Origin: Desulfobulbus sp. | Lineage (GTDB): Bacteria > Desulfobacterota > Desulfobulbia > Desulfobulbales > Desulfobulbaceae | Direction of reading: 5' to 3' | Assembly (NCBI RefSeq): GCF_030824455.1 | Contig: NZ_JAVBXR010000021.1 | Location: 1 to 44,520 of the forward strand | Length of the DNA stretch: 44,520 nt | In this document: in pieces, positions 1 through 8,723 of the stretch | How the letters are laid out: each line of letters starts with the position of its first letter | How positions within the stretch are numbered: position 1 is the first letter of the stretch | Notes under the pieces: generated by a model | What the model saw: only the letters and a program-made list of their open reading frames with translations | Told to the model about the DNA's origin: nothing | Database searches by the model: none | Position numbers and translations under genes: made by a program

Positions 1-276
1 CTTGTCTGCTAGGCCGGAGGCGCGTCGCCAGGAATCGGGATCGGCGTCGATCATTTTCTCCCGGAGCTCGGCGGCGGTTTTGCGCAGATCTTGCTGCACC
101 GAATCCAAGGTTTCACCTTCCTGGGTCAGGTTTTCTTTGACTTGGTTGAGGGTCTTTTTCATCTCCATCAGTCCCTTGGCAAGTGATCGGGCCAGGCCGG
201 GGAGTTTGTCCGGACCGACGACGATCAAGGCGACGGCAAAGATGACGATCATTTCCGGGAGGCCGATTCCAAACAT
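1..276 (-). CDS. tatB: Sec-independent protein translocase TatB (3' end beyond window)
   Basis: Inner-membrane component of the twin-arginine translocase, which exports folded proteins; TatB works with TatC in signal-peptide recognition. The minus strand is open from an ATG at 276 to the window edge, 92 codons without a stop. The protein begins [20 protein letters not shown], a short hydrophobic N-terminal helix, followed by the G-P hinge and a charged amphipathic helix ([18 protein letters not shown]), then an acidic, coiled-coil-prone tail. The G-P hinge and the long tail favour TatB over TatA, which usually has F-G at the hinge. The C-terminus and any tatC gene lie outside the window. A good sigma-70-like promoter lies about 70-100 bases upstream. 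Confidence 0.88.
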   Translation of the reverse strand, partial: MFGIGLPEMIVIFAVALIVVGPDKLPGLARSLAKGLMEMKKTLNQVKENLTQEGETLDSVQQDLRKTAAELREKMIDADPDSWRRASGLADK

Positions 277-346
277 GGACAATTACCGGGGAAAGGGTTG
301 AAATGGAGGGTGTTCCAGCTGGCGTGCGGGCCGCTGCAAAACGTCA

Positions 347-375
347 ACTCTACGAGATTTGGCGGGAGGTGTCAA
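347..375 (-). promoter_or_regulatory. Sigma-70-type promoter for tatB
   Basis: On the minus strand TTGACA (375-370) and TAGAGT (352-347) are separated by exactly 17 bases. The -35 hexamer is perfect and the -10 matches four of six. It lies in the 110-base gap between the ygbA-like stop codon and the tatB start, so tatB can be transcribed independently of its upstream neighbour. Confidence 0.65.
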
Positions 376-386
376 GCGGCGGTGGT

Positions 387-743
387 TCAGCCTTTGCGCC
401 GTGGTCGGCGCAGGCCGTCCAGCAGGTGGAGGAGCGCCATCAGCGGGTGGGAGAACAGCATGCGCGGCCCGGCGTAGCGCATTACTGCGCGGATGCGTTC
501 GCGTTTTTCCGGCGTGTAGCAATGGACCGGGCATTTGCCGCAGGTGGTCTTGTTTTCCTGGAAAGGGCAGTGGCGCAATCGTTTGTGGGCGTAGTCAAGC
601 AGTTCCCGGCAATCTGCGCAGAGTTCGGTCGCAGACCCGTGGCGATCACGGCAGTAACGGCGGATCATGGCCGCCACGGTGCGCGCTTCGCGTTGCAGAC
701 GTCGTGATGAAAAAGTATGCGGCATAAGGTTGGGCAATACCAT
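387..743 (-). CDS. ygbA: YgbA-family protein (nitrous oxide-stimulated promoter family)
   Basis: A 118-residue cytoplasmic protein matching the YgbA/nitrous-oxide-stimulated-promoter family. The recognisable features are the basic N-terminal segment (RRLQREARTVAAMIRRYC), the Cys-rich middle with C-x2-C and C-x2-C-x3-C spacing (CADCRELL; KTTCGKCPVHCY), then YTPEKRERIRAVMRYAGPRM and LFSHPLMALLHLLDGL near the end. Family knowledge: in enterobacteria ygbA is under nitric-oxide-responsive NsrR control and is linked to recovery from nitrosative stress; its biochemistry is unclear. Here it is divergent from nrfHA, which fits a role in nitrite/NO handling (inference). ATG 743 is used; ATG 725 is an alternative and neither has a good ribosome-binding site. 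Confidence 0.8.
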   Translation of the reverse strand: MVLPNLMPHTFSSRRLQREARTVAAMIRRYCRDRHGSATELCADCRELLDYAHKRLRHCPFQENKTTCGKCPVHCYTPEKRERIRAVMRYAGPRMLFSHPLMALLHLLDGLRRPRRKG

Positions 744-769
744 TGATGGTTGGCGACAGTCGGGCGCTC

Positions 770-799
770 ACTCTACCATTTTGACAGACGCGGCGGCAA
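770..799 (-). promoter_or_regulatory. Extended -10 promoter for the ygbA-like gene
   Basis: On the minus strand TTGCCG (799-794), an 18-base spacer and TAGAGT (775-770). The -10 is preceded by TGG, giving an extended -10 (TGn). Transcription would start near 762, leaving a leader of about 20 bases before ATG 743. No clear NsrR or HcpR palindrome was recognised around it. Confidence 0.5.
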
Positions 800-935
800 A
801 CCAAATACGCGGGCAGTTTACGGCGATGTCACAGTACTCCTCGAATTTCTGGTTAAATTTGCAACGCAAGGCAATGGCGAGTATTGTTTTGTTACGGATT
901 GGTAGCGGCTGGCGATGGCGATGTGATACCTAACG

Positions 936-953
936 GTAACGTGGCCTTGTTAC
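936..953. repeat. Inverted repeat GTAAC-N8-GTTAC upstream of nrfHA
   Basis: GTAAC at 936-940 and GTTAC at 949-953 are perfect inverted copies, 8 bases apart, placed just upstream of the candidate sigma-54 element. This could be an activator half-site pair or chance; five-base arms are short. Confidence 0.3.
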
Positions 954-964
954 TCTGTTGCGCA

Positions 965-980
965 TGGCGCTGAAGTTGCC
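965..980 (+). promoter_or_regulatory. Candidate sigma-54 promoter for nrfHA
   Basis: TGGCGC, five bases, then TTGCC: this keeps the invariant GG and GC dinucleotides with the spacing of the sigma-54 consensus (TGGCAC-N5-TTGC). Transcription would begin near 990, giving a leader of roughly 205 bases before nrfH. No better sigma-70 promoter was found between here and nrfH. An enhancer-binding protein would be needed and none is encoded in the window. Confidence 0.35.
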
Positions 981-1197
981 TCGTTGTTGCGTGTGGTATG
1001 TTGTTTGCTTTCAAATCAGCGAGTTATCTTTGTGCGGGCAAGGCGGGGCAACGCAAGCGGTTGTCGGTTCAGTTGCGTGAGACCTCGCTTTGAGCGGGGC
1101 GGCAAGAGGGGCGCATGGGCGGGCGCAACGCGGGAGCGCCCGGTTGCACGCTGCAAAAATACAACAACCCGAGACTGTGGGGTACACTGGTCAGCCT

Positions 1198-1710
1198 ATG
1201 AAATATTTAGCCATATTTTCTGTTGTCGTGGTTGTGGGCGTTTTTGCCAACCTGGTAAATGAATCCAAGATGCTGTCCTATCTCTCCAGCGATCCCAAGG
1301 TCTGCGTCAACTGTCACCCCATGATCACCCACTACGAAACCTGGCAGCACAGTTCGCACCGGGATCGCGCCACCTGCATCGATTGTCACCTGCCCCGCGA
1401 CACCTTTGTCAACAAAATGCTGGCCAAGGCGCGCGACGGCTATCACCATTCGGTGGCCATGACCTTTAAAACCTATGGATACAATCTGCGCATCAGCGCC
1501 GACGCCGCAAAACGAATTCAGGACAACTGCATCTCCTGTCACCGGGAGAACGTCTCGCAGATGCTGGCCAACAGCGCCCTGTATGAGAAAGTCGAAGACA
1601 GCGGCGTCCAGATGGGGCGGCGTTGTTGGCAGTGCCATCGGGACGTGCCTCACGGAACCATGCGTAATTTGACGGCAACGCAAAATAATTTTTCGGTCAA
1701 GGTATTTTAA
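1198..1710 (+). CDS. nrfH: Cytochrome c nitrite reductase small subunit NrfH
   Basis: Membrane-anchored tetrahaem c-type cytochrome of the NapC/NirT family; it oxidises menaquinol and passes electrons to NrfA in the periplasm. The 170 residues start with one N-terminal membrane helix (about 4-22) and carry four CxxCH haem sites at residues 36-40, 60-64, 111-115 and 143-147. The first site reads CVNCHPM; the CxxCHxM form is the hallmark of NrfH, where the Met ligates haem 1. Start ATG 1198 is chosen because the membrane helix begins at once; the longer open frame from 1090 adds an unrelated basic stretch. nrfA follows after 23 bases, so the two are almost certainly one operon. Confidence 0.95.
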   Translation: MKYLAIFSVVVVVGVFANLVNESKMLSYLSSDPKVCVNCHPMITHYETWQHSSHRDRATCIDCHLPRDTFVNKMLAKARDGYHHSVAMTFKTYGYNLRISADAAKRIQDNCISCHRENVSQMLANSALYEKVEDSGVQMGRRCWQCHRDVPHGTMRNLTATQNNFSVKVF

Positions 1711-1733
1711 GGATCTCAACCAGGAGAATGTGC

Positions 1734-3233
1734 ATGAAAAAATCACCCATTGTTTTCACCCTTTCTGTGCTCGCCTTGGCGCCGATGGTGCTGCTGACCA
1801 TGTCCATCAAGGAGAACAAGGCCGAGCAACAGGCCATTGGCGCGGTTCCGGTCATCAAAGAAAACGAGACCCGCGCCTCGGAATGGGGCAAGCACTATCC
1901 CCGGCAGTACGACACCTACATGCAGACCAGAAAAAGCGACGAGATCGCCGATGTTCTCAAACAGGATCCCGCGCTGGTGGTGATGTGGGCCGGGTACGCC
2001 TTCTCCAAAGACTACAACAAACCGCGCGGTCATTATTACGCGCTAGAAGACAACATCAACACCCTACGCACCGGCGCCCCGGTGGACGGCAAGACCGGCC
2101 CGCTGCCCACCGCCTGCTGGACCTGTAAATCGCCGGATGTGCCGCGACTGATCAAGCGCGACGGCGAAATGGAATTTTTCACCGGCAAATGGGCTAAATA
2201 CGGCGACGAGATCGTCAATCCCATTGGTTGCGGCGACTGTCACGACAGTTCGACCATGAAGCTGACCCTGACCCGCGACTATCTCAAGCGCGGTCTTGAA
2301 GCCGAGGGCCGTCTGAAAACCGCCGACGTCACCCACCAGGACATGCGCTCGCTGGTTTGTGCCCAGTGCCACGCCGAGTATTATTTCAAAAAGACCGAGT
2401 GGGACGACAAGGGTGAAAAGAAAACCGCCATGGTGGTCACCTTTCCGTGGAAAAACGGGCTGTCCGCCGAGAATATGGAAGCCTATTATGACGACTATAA
2501 TTTTTCCGACTGGACCCATCAAATGAGCAAGACGCCGATGCTCAAAGCCCAGCATCCCGACTATGAAACCTTTGTCACCGGGGTGCATTACCGCAACGGC
2601 CTCTCCTGCGCCGATTGCCACATGCCGTATGTCCGCGAGGGCGGGGTGAAATACTCCAATCACAAGATCGGCAGCCCGCTCGACAATATTGCCAACACCT
2701 GTCTGAACTGCCACAAGGGCACGGAAAAGGAATTCCGCGAGACCGTGGAGAAAAAACTGGCGCGTAAAAACGAATTAGCCAAGATGGCCACCGACGTCCT
2801 GGCCCAGGCCCATCTGGAGGCTGCCAAGGCGTGGGAGCTCGGTGCGACCGAGGAAGAGATGAAACTGGCCCTTCAGGACATCCGCCACGGGCAGTGGCGC
2901 TGGGATTATGCCGTTGCCGGCCACGGCGCCTTTTTTCACGCGCCTGAGGAAACCCTGCGGGTGCTTGCCGGTGCCATCAACAAGGGGCAGGACGCTCGTC
3001 TGAAATTGCGCATTGTCCTGGCTAAATACAATGCCGCCGATTACGTTGGCCCCGATTTTTCCACCAAGGAAAAGGCCCAGGCAATCATTGGGCTGCCGTT
3101 TGAAAAGCTCATTGAGGAAAAGAAGACCTTCCTCAACACCCTGCGGCAGGAGTGGATCAAGCAGAGCGAGGCCAAAGGGCTCTACGATCCGGCAACCCGC
3201 AAAGACATGGTCCTGAAAACCTCCTACAACTGA
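1734..3233 (+). CDS. nrfA: Pentahaem ammonia-forming cytochrome c nitrite reductase NrfA
   Basis: Periplasmic catalytic subunit that reduces nitrite to ammonium with six electrons received from NrfH. The 499-residue protein has an N-terminal signal/anchor, the active-site haem motif CWTCK at residues 128-132 (lysine as proximal ligand, diagnostic of NrfA) and four CxxCH sites at 166-170, 209-213, 292-296 and 323-327. The Tyr pair after the third CxxCH (HAEYY) and His310 (YSNHK) are in the right places for active-site residues. ATG 1734 is preferred to ATG 1728 because the AGGAG at 1722-1726 lies seven bases from the former and only one from the latter. The hydrophobic N-terminus may stay as a membrane anchor. 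Confidence 0.97.
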   Translation: MKKSPIVFTLSVLALAPMVLLTMSIKENKAEQQAIGAVPVIKENETRASEWGKHYPRQYDTYMQTRKSDEIADVLKQDPALVVMWAGYAFSKDYNKPRGHYYALEDNINTLRTGAPVDGKTGPLPTACWTCKSPDVPRLIKRDGEMEFFTGKWAKYGDEIVNPIGCGDCHDSSTMKLTLTRDYLKRGLEAEGRLKTADVTHQDMRSLVCAQCHAEYYFKKTEWDDKGEKKTAMVVTFPWKNGLSAENMEAYYDDYNFSDWTHQMSKTPMLKAQHPDYETFVTGVHYRNGLSCADCHMPYVREGGVKYSNHKIGSPLDNIANTCLNCHKGTEKEFRETVEKKLARKNELAKMATDVLAQAHLEAAKAWELGATEEEMKLALQDIRHGQWRWDYAVAGHGAFFHAPEETLRVLAGAINKGQDARLKLRIVLAKYNAADYVGPDFSTKEKAQAIIGLPFEKLIEEKKTFLNTLRQEWIKQSEAKGLYDPATRKDMVLKTSYN

Positions 3234-3265
3234 ACCCCGCAACGCCGAATTTATCCCACCCTGTC

Positions 3266-3308
3266 CGGCCCCGACGGAGCGTATCCGTTGGGGCCGCAGC
3301 TGTTTTGC
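3266..3308 (+). terminator. Rho-independent terminator after nrfHA
   Basis: A 13-base-pair stem (3266-3278 with 3284-3296, one G-U pair, 5-base loop GCGTA) lies 32 bases after the nrfA stop and is followed within a few bases by TTTT at 3302-3305. It separates the nrfHA operon from the purA promoter. Confidence 0.7.
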
Positions 3309-3378
3309 CCTGCCTGCAAGCCGATTATTTCTTTGTTTTAACGGCTTTCTTGTTGAAACAGGGCGTTTTTCCCCATGT

Positions 3379-3407
3379 TTGACTTTTTGTTCGATTTCTG
3401 CTAGATT
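3379..3407 (+). promoter_or_regulatory. Sigma-70-type promoter for purA
   Basis: TTGACT at 3379-3384 and TAGATT at 3402-3407 are separated by 17 bases. The predicted start lies near 3414, about 70 bases before the purA ATG, with AT-rich DNA around the -35. Confidence 0.6.
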
Positions 3408-3441
3408 AGACAAGTTTGATGTGAGGATACTTTTTTCTTGA

Positions 3442-4791
<1,350 letters not shown>

Positions 4792-4797
4792 AACTGG

Positions 4798-4819
4798 AGG
4801 GCTGCTCCGTGGCGGCCCT
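4798..4819 (+). terminator. Hairpin just after purA
   Basis: AGGGCTGC (4798-4805) pairs with GCGGCCCT (4812-4819) with one G-U and a 6-base loop, starting seven bases after the purA stop. The T-tract is poor (TTGTTAAT), so this may be a weak terminator or a 3'-end stabilising hairpin. Confidence 0.4.
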
Positions 4820-4919
4820 TGTTAATCCCCGGATAATGATTATTACTAGAACGACTGGTATCCAGCTGAATTTCTTGTCCATTTTAGAATCGGCGGAAAC
4901 CGGCAACGTATGTGCGCAC

Positions 4920-4948
4920 TCCCGGAGGTAGTTCCCTCCGGGATTTTT
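4920..4948 (+). terminator. Terminator-like hairpin in the rpoZ leader
   Basis: A perfect 9-base-pair stem (TCCCGGAGG 4920-4928 with CCTCCGGGA 4935-4943, 6-base loop) is directly followed by TTTTT (4944-4948). It has the form of an intrinsic terminator. It lies only 20 bases before the rpoZ start, and the rpoZ ribosome-binding site GGAGG begins within 10 bases of the T-tract, so it could end purA read-through or act as an attenuator for the downstream genes. Confidence 0.65.
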
Positions 4949-4967
4949 ATTCCATGGAGGCAAAAAC

Positions 4968-5237
4968 ATGGCTCGAATTACAGTAGAAGATTGCCTGGAA
5001 AAAGTAGGCGACGACAACCGTTTCGCCCTGATTCATTTGGCGGTGGAACGCATCCGTCAACATCGCAAGGGCGAACCCTTTCTGGTCGCCGGCAAGAACA
5101 AAGAGATCGTGATGACGTTGCGGGAAATAGCCGCAGGCAAGGTGACGTTCGACAATATTATGGACCTGCCCAGGCAACGCAAGGCGGACCAGAAGGCTAC
5201 GGAAACTGCGGCTGAAGAAAGCGGCGCCGAAGATTAA
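4968..5237 (+). CDS. rpoZ: DNA-directed RNA polymerase omega subunit
   Basis: Small RNA polymerase subunit that helps assemble beta' and contributes to a ppGpp site. The 89 residues begin [21 protein letters not shown], the standard omega N-terminus; the helix [17 protein letters not shown] and the block [16 protein letters not shown] correspond to the conserved core, followed by a variable acidic tail. A strong GGAGG lies 10 bases upstream. dnaJ follows after 23 bases. In E. coli rpoZ is linked to spoT and gmk, so this neighbourhood is different. Confidence 0.95.
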   Translation: MARITVEDCLEKVGDDNRFALIHLAVERIRQHRKGEPFLVAGKNKEIVMTLREIAAGKVTFDNIMDLPRQRKADQKATETAAEESGAED

Positions 5238-5260
5238 CGCCAAGCGTAGTGTAGAAGATT

Positions 5261-6418
5261 ATGAGCAAGAGCTATTACGAAATCCTCGGCGTCAACAAAG
5301 ACGCCTCGGCTGAGGCCATCAAAAAGGCCTACCGCAAGCAGGCGATGAAATATCACCCGGACCGCAACCAGGGAGACAGCGCGGCCGAGGAAAAATTCAA
5401 GGAGGCCGCCGAGGCCTACGAAGTGCTCAGCGATCTGCAAAAACGGCAGATTTACGACGCCTACGGCAAAGAAGGCCTGAAAAACAGCGGCTACAGCGGG
5501 CCTGGAAACAGCGAAGACATTTTCTCGCACATCAACGACCTGTTTGGCGACATGTTCGGGTTTGGCGGCGGCGGACGGGGGCGGCGGCGCGACCCCAACG
5601 GTCCGGTGCAGGGCGAGGATCTGCGTTACGACATCAGGATTTCCTTCATGGAGGCGGTCCACGGCGTCAATCGGCAGGTCGAGGTCACCAAAAGGGAAAC
5701 CTGTTGGACCTGCGAAGGCTCAGGCGCCAGGCCAGGGCACAAGCCCCAGGTCTGCCCAACCTGTCAGGGGCGCGGTCAGGTGATCCGTTCCCAGGGGTTT
5801 TTCCAGGTGAGCACCACCTGCCCCCGGTGCAACGGCGCCGGTCAGGTGATTACCGACCCCTGCAACGATTGTCACGGCGAGGGATTGATCAACCGCAACA
5901 AGAAGGTCAGCATCCGCATTCCCGCCGGCGTTGACACCGGCTCGCGAATGCGTCTGTCCGGGGAAGGCGAGGGGGGCCGGCGCGGCGGACCGTCGGGTGA
6001 TCTCTATGTGGTTATCCACGTCGACGAACACGAACATTTTCAGCGCGACGGGCAGACCATTTATCTGCGGTTGCCGGTGTCCATGGTGCGGGCCGCGCTC
6101 GGTTGCGAGGCCGACGTGCCCACCATCCACGGCAGCGCCAAGCTCAAAATTCCAGCCGGCGCCCAGTCCGGCGAACGGTTTACTCTGCGCGGCGAGGGCG
6201 TTCCCAGTCTGCGCGGCTCCGGCAAGGGCGACATGGTGGTCGAAATTCAGGTGCAGACGCCCACCAAGCTGACCAAAGAACAGAAAGAACTGTTGCGCGA
6301 GTTTGACGAACTGAGCAAAGAGCGCGAAGAAGAAGGCTTTTTTGCCCGCTTGTTCCATGGGCACCTTGGTAAAAACAAGAAAAAGACCGAAGACTCGGAA
6401 AAGGTCGCCAATGGTTGA
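5261..6418 (+). CDS. dnaJ: Chaperone protein DnaJ
   Basis: Hsp40 co-chaperone that delivers unfolded clients to DnaK and stimulates its ATPase. The 385 residues have the full type I layout: J domain (about 1-70, HPD at 32-34), a short Gly/Phe region (about 78-108) that ends in an unusual arginine run (GRGRRRDP), four CxxCxGxG zinc motifs starting at residues 148, 165, 187 and 201, then the C-terminal client-binding domains. A second clue to function is the C-terminal [19 protein letters not shown] block. dnaK and grpE are not in the window. The last 8 bases overlap moaC, implying translational coupling. Confidence 0.96.
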   Translation: MSKSYYEILGVNKDASAEAIKKAYRKQAMKYHPDRNQGDSAAEEKFKEAAEAYEVLSDLQKRQIYDAYGKEGLKNSGYSGPGNSEDIFSHINDLFGDMFGFGGGGRGRRRDPNGPVQGEDLRYDIRISFMEAVHGVNRQVEVTKRETCWTCEGSGARPGHKPQVCPTCQGRGQVIRSQGFFQVSTTCPRCNGAGQVITDPCNDCHGEGLINRNKKVSIRIPAGVDTGSRMRLSGEGEGGRRGGPSGDLYVVIHVDEHEHFQRDGQTIYLRLPVSMVRAALGCEADVPTIHGSAKLKIPAGAQSGERFTLRGEGVPSLRGSGKGDMVVEIQVQTPTKLTKEQKELLREFDELSKEREEEGFFARLFHGHLGKNKKKTEDSEKVANG

Positions 6419-6905
6419 GAATCTGGAGTTCACCCATTTTGACGCCAGCGGCAACGCCCGCATGGTGGACGTCAGCGCGAAAGCGGAGACCACCCGGCAG
6501 GCGGTGGCGGCCGGATCCATCACCATGTCTCGGCAGGCCTACGACATGGTTCGCCAGGGCACAATCAAGAAAGGCGACGTGCTCGGCGTGGCGCGCATTG
6601 CCGGCATCATGGCGGCCAAGAAGGTGGATCAGTTGATTCCGTTGTGCCACCCCCTGGCGATTACGGCAGCGGACATTGCTTTTTCGTTTAACGACGAACA
6701 GTGCGCCGTCCACATGGAAGCCACGGTTGCAATGACCGGCCGCACCGGGGTGGAAATGGAGGCGCTGACCGCCGTGTCGGTGGCGGCGTTGACCATATAC
6801 GACATGTGCAAGGCCGTTGACAAGAGTATGGTTGTTTCAGATATTCGTTTGTTGCGCAAAAGCGGCGGCAAGAGCGGAGAGTTTGTCAGGCCTGTGTCCC
6901 CATGA
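6411..6905 (+). CDS. moaC: Cyclic pyranopterin monophosphate synthase MoaC
   Basis: Second enzyme of molybdenum-cofactor synthesis: it converts the MoaA product 3',8-cyclo-7,8-dihydro-GTP into cyclic pyranopterin monophosphate. The 164 residues match the family length. Signature blocks are [34 protein letters not shown] and [20 protein letters not shown] followed by CKAVDKSM. The start is ATG 6411, overlapping the dnaJ stop by 8 bases with AAGG upstream; an open frame extending back to 6342 is out of place for the family. No other moa genes are adjacent. Mo or W enzymes are common in such anaerobes. Confidence 0.96.
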   Translation: MVENLEFTHFDASGNARMVDVSAKAETTRQAVAAGSITMSRQAYDMVRQGTIKKGDVLGVARIAGIMAAKKVDQLIPLCHPLAITAADIAFSFNDEQCAVHMEATVAMTGRTGVEMEALTAVSVAALTIYDMCKAVDKSMVVSDIRLLRKSGGKSGEFVRPVSP

Positions 6906-6950
6906 TATACTGAAGGCAGATCGCGAGAACCACCTTGTTGGAGAATACAC

Positions 6951-7313
6951 ATGGATGATAAAGATTTGCTGCGGTTCAAAGAGCAGCTTGAAGCAATGAA
7001 GGCGGACATCAACACCGATGTCGAGCAGACCTTGAACGAGATGACCAGCCACACCGGCAACATCCCGGACCCCAACGATCGCGCCACCATGGAATCCGAT
7101 CGGAGTTTCGAGTTGCGCATACGCGGTCGGGAACGCAAGCTGATGGACAAGGTCGAAGAGGCGTTGGCCCGGATCGACGACGGCAGCTTCGGCGTGTGCG
7201 CCGGTTGCGGTGAGGAAATCGCGGTGAAAAGACTGCAGGCCCGCCCAGTGGCCAAGTACTGCATCGACTGCAAAACCCGGCAGGAGCAGCGCGAAAAAGA
7301 GCAGGGGAGATAG
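6951..7313 (+). CDS. dksA: DksA/TraR-family zinc-finger transcription factor
   Basis: Binds the secondary channel of RNA polymerase and, with ppGpp, alters promoter choice. The 120-residue protein is shorter than E. coli DksA (151). It has an N-terminal coiled coil with an acidic tip segment resembling the functional DksA loop (IPDPNDRATMESDRS, about 38-52), and a C4 zinc finger with cysteines at 83, 86, 104 and 107 (CAGC, CIDC). The sequence DDGSFGVCAGCGEEI is typical of the family. It lies 45 bases after moaC and 8 bases before the galT-like gene, so the three may be co-transcribed. The dksA symbol is by similarity; a specialised paralogue cannot be excluded. Confidence 0.88.
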   Translation: MDDKDLLRFKEQLEAMKADINTDVEQTLNEMTSHTGNIPDPNDRATMESDRSFELRIRGRERKLMDKVEEALARIDDGSFGVCAGCGEEIAVKRLQARPVAKYCIDCKTRQEQREKEQGR

Positions 7314-7321
7314 GCGTCTGT

Positions 7322-8320
7322 ATGCCTGAATTACGCAAAGACCCGATTCTCGGTCGCTGGATCATTATTGCCCAGGAACGGGGCAAACGCCCCACCGATT
7401 TTTTGGTGGAGGAGTTCAAGGTCAAGGGCGGTTTCTGCCCGTTGTGTCCCGGCAACGAAAAGACCACCCCGGAAGAGGTGCTGGTCTATGGACGCGAATG
7501 GGGCTATCCCAACACCGCGGGTTGGAAAGTCCGCGTTGTGCCCAATAAATACCCGGCCCTGATCATTGAGGGGAATCTCGACAAACAGGGCGAAGGGCTG
7601 TACGACCGGATGAACGGCATTGGCGCCCATGAGGTCATCATCGAGAGTCCCAATCATTCCGACCGGTTTTCTCATCTGCCGCCGCACGACATGTTGCTGA
7701 CCTTCCGTGCATTCCGCGACAGAATTCGCGATCTGTCGAAGGACAATCGTTTTAACTATGTGGTGGTGTTTAAAAATTTCGGCAAGGCCGCCGGCGCCTC
7801 GTTGGAACATTCGCACTCCCAGCTGGTTGCCCTGCCTATCTTGCCGCGGATGGTCACCTCAGAGCTCGAGGGCAGTCTGTCGTATTACAAGTACAAGGAT
7901 CGCTGTGTTTTTTGCGACATCATCCGCCAGGAGATCCAGCAAAAGGTACGCCTCGTTTGTGAAAATGAACAGTTTGTCACCTTGGCTCCTTTTGCTCCGC
8001 GCTCGCCCTTCGAGACCTGGATCATGCCGCGGTATCACAATTCTTCCTACATCGAACAGGACGACGCCTCGTTGATCGCCCTGGCCGAGATCTTTTCCGA
8101 GACCCTGCGCCGCATCGACGCCTGCATTCCCCATGTTCCCTATAATTTCGTTCTCCACACCCAACCCCTGCGTTCCGGTCCGCTGGAACACTACCACTGG
8201 CATTTTGAAATTGTGCCGAAGCTGACCTCCATTGCCGGATTTGAGTGGGGGACCGGATTCTACATCAATCCCATGCCGCCGGAGGAGACCTGTCGGTACC
8301 TCCGCGAGGTAAAACTGTAG
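7322..8320 (+). CDS. galT: GalT-like nucleotidyltransferase (HIT superfamily)
   Basis: Resembles galactose-1-phosphate uridylyltransferase, which exchanges UMP between UDP-glucose and galactose-1-phosphate through a uridylyl-histidine. The 332 residues show two half-domains, each with a CxxC (39/42 and 195/198), and the catalytic motif HSHSQ at 163-167, where His165 would be the nucleophile. E. coli GalT has HPHGQ at almost identical positions (164-168). The HSHSQ form also occurs in the plant ADP-glucose phosphorylase branch, so the nucleotide donor may be ADP-glucose or another sugar. No galK or galE accompanies it. The adjacent receiver gene starts 8 bases after its stop. Confidence 0.8.
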   Translation: MPELRKDPILGRWIIIAQERGKRPTDFLVEEFKVKGGFCPLCPGNEKTTPEEVLVYGREWGYPNTAGWKVRVVPNKYPALIIEGNLDKQGEGLYDRMNGIGAHEVIIESPNHSDRFSHLPPHDMLLTFRAFRDRIRDLSKDNRFNYVVVFKNFGKAAGASLEHSHSQLVALPILPRMVTSELEGSLSYYKYKDRCVFCDIIRQEIQQKVRLVCENEQFVTLAPFAPRSPFETWIMPRYHNSSYIEQDDASLIALAEIFSETLRRIDACIPHVPYNFVLHTQPLRSGPLEHYHWHFEIVPKLTSIAGFEWGTGFYINPMPPEETCRYLREVKL

Positions 8321-8328
8321 GAGGAACT

Positions 8329-8685
8329 GTGAACAAGAAACGCATCCTGCTGGTTGACGACGAGGAAAGCATCCAACTGCTCTATCGGGAAGAGTTTGAG
8401 GACGAAGGATATGTGGTGGATTCCGCCTACAACGGCGTCGAAGCCTTGGCCAAGTTTCGGGAAAATCCGCCGGATCTGGTGGTGCTTGACATCAACATGC
8501 CGGAGATGAACGGCATCGAAGTGTTGCGCCAGATGAAGGAGTTGCAGGCAAACCTGCCGATCATCCTCAGCTCCGCCTATCAGGAATACAAACAGGATTT
8601 CGGCAGCTGGGCCTCTGAAGCCTATGTGGTCAAGTCGGCCAACATGGACGAACTGAAGGCCACAATTCGCAAATATCTCGCCTGA
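8329..8685 (+). CDS. Stand-alone response-regulator receiver protein (CheY-like)
   Basis: A 118-residue receiver domain without an output domain. The phospho-acceptor is Asp54 in VVLDINMPEMNG, the acidic pair is Asp10-Asp11 (LLVDDEE) and the conserved lysine is Lys102 (VVKSAN). The start is GTG 8329, set by AGGAGG at 8319-8324 with 4-base spacing; a longer open frame back to 8245 overlaps galT and lacks family similarity. Such proteins relay phosphate in phosphorelays or bind targets directly. No kinase is adjacent, so its partner is unknown. It is probably co-transcribed with the galT-like gene. Confidence 0.9.
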   Translation: MNKKRILLVDDEESIQLLYREEFEDEGYVVDSAYNGVEALAKFRENPPDLVVLDINMPEMNGIEVLRQMKELQANLPIILSSAYQEYKQDFGSWASEAYVVKSANMDELKATIRKYLA

Positions 8686-8723
8686 ATTTTGATCGCGCCG
8701 ACAACCGCGCGTCGATCCCTTTC

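Larger units (their letters stand above)
800..1197. other. Gene-free region between ygbA-like and nrfH
   Basis: About 400 bases with no convincing coding sequence. An open frame running from 1090 into nrfH lacks family similarity before the true NrfH start. The stretch holds the candidate sigma-54 promoter and a short inverted repeat listed separately. The part from about 1030 to 1140 is G-rich with many CGC/GCG runs; no tRNA or known riboswitch pattern was seen. Confidence 0.6.

Noticed and set aside
2..301. Plus-strand open frame at the left edge
   Set aside because: It is the shadow of tatB, whose minus-strand translation is an unmistakable Tat subunit.
1090..1197. N-terminal extension of NrfH
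   Set aside because: The extra residues are basic and unlike NrfH; the membrane anchor begins at ATG 1198.
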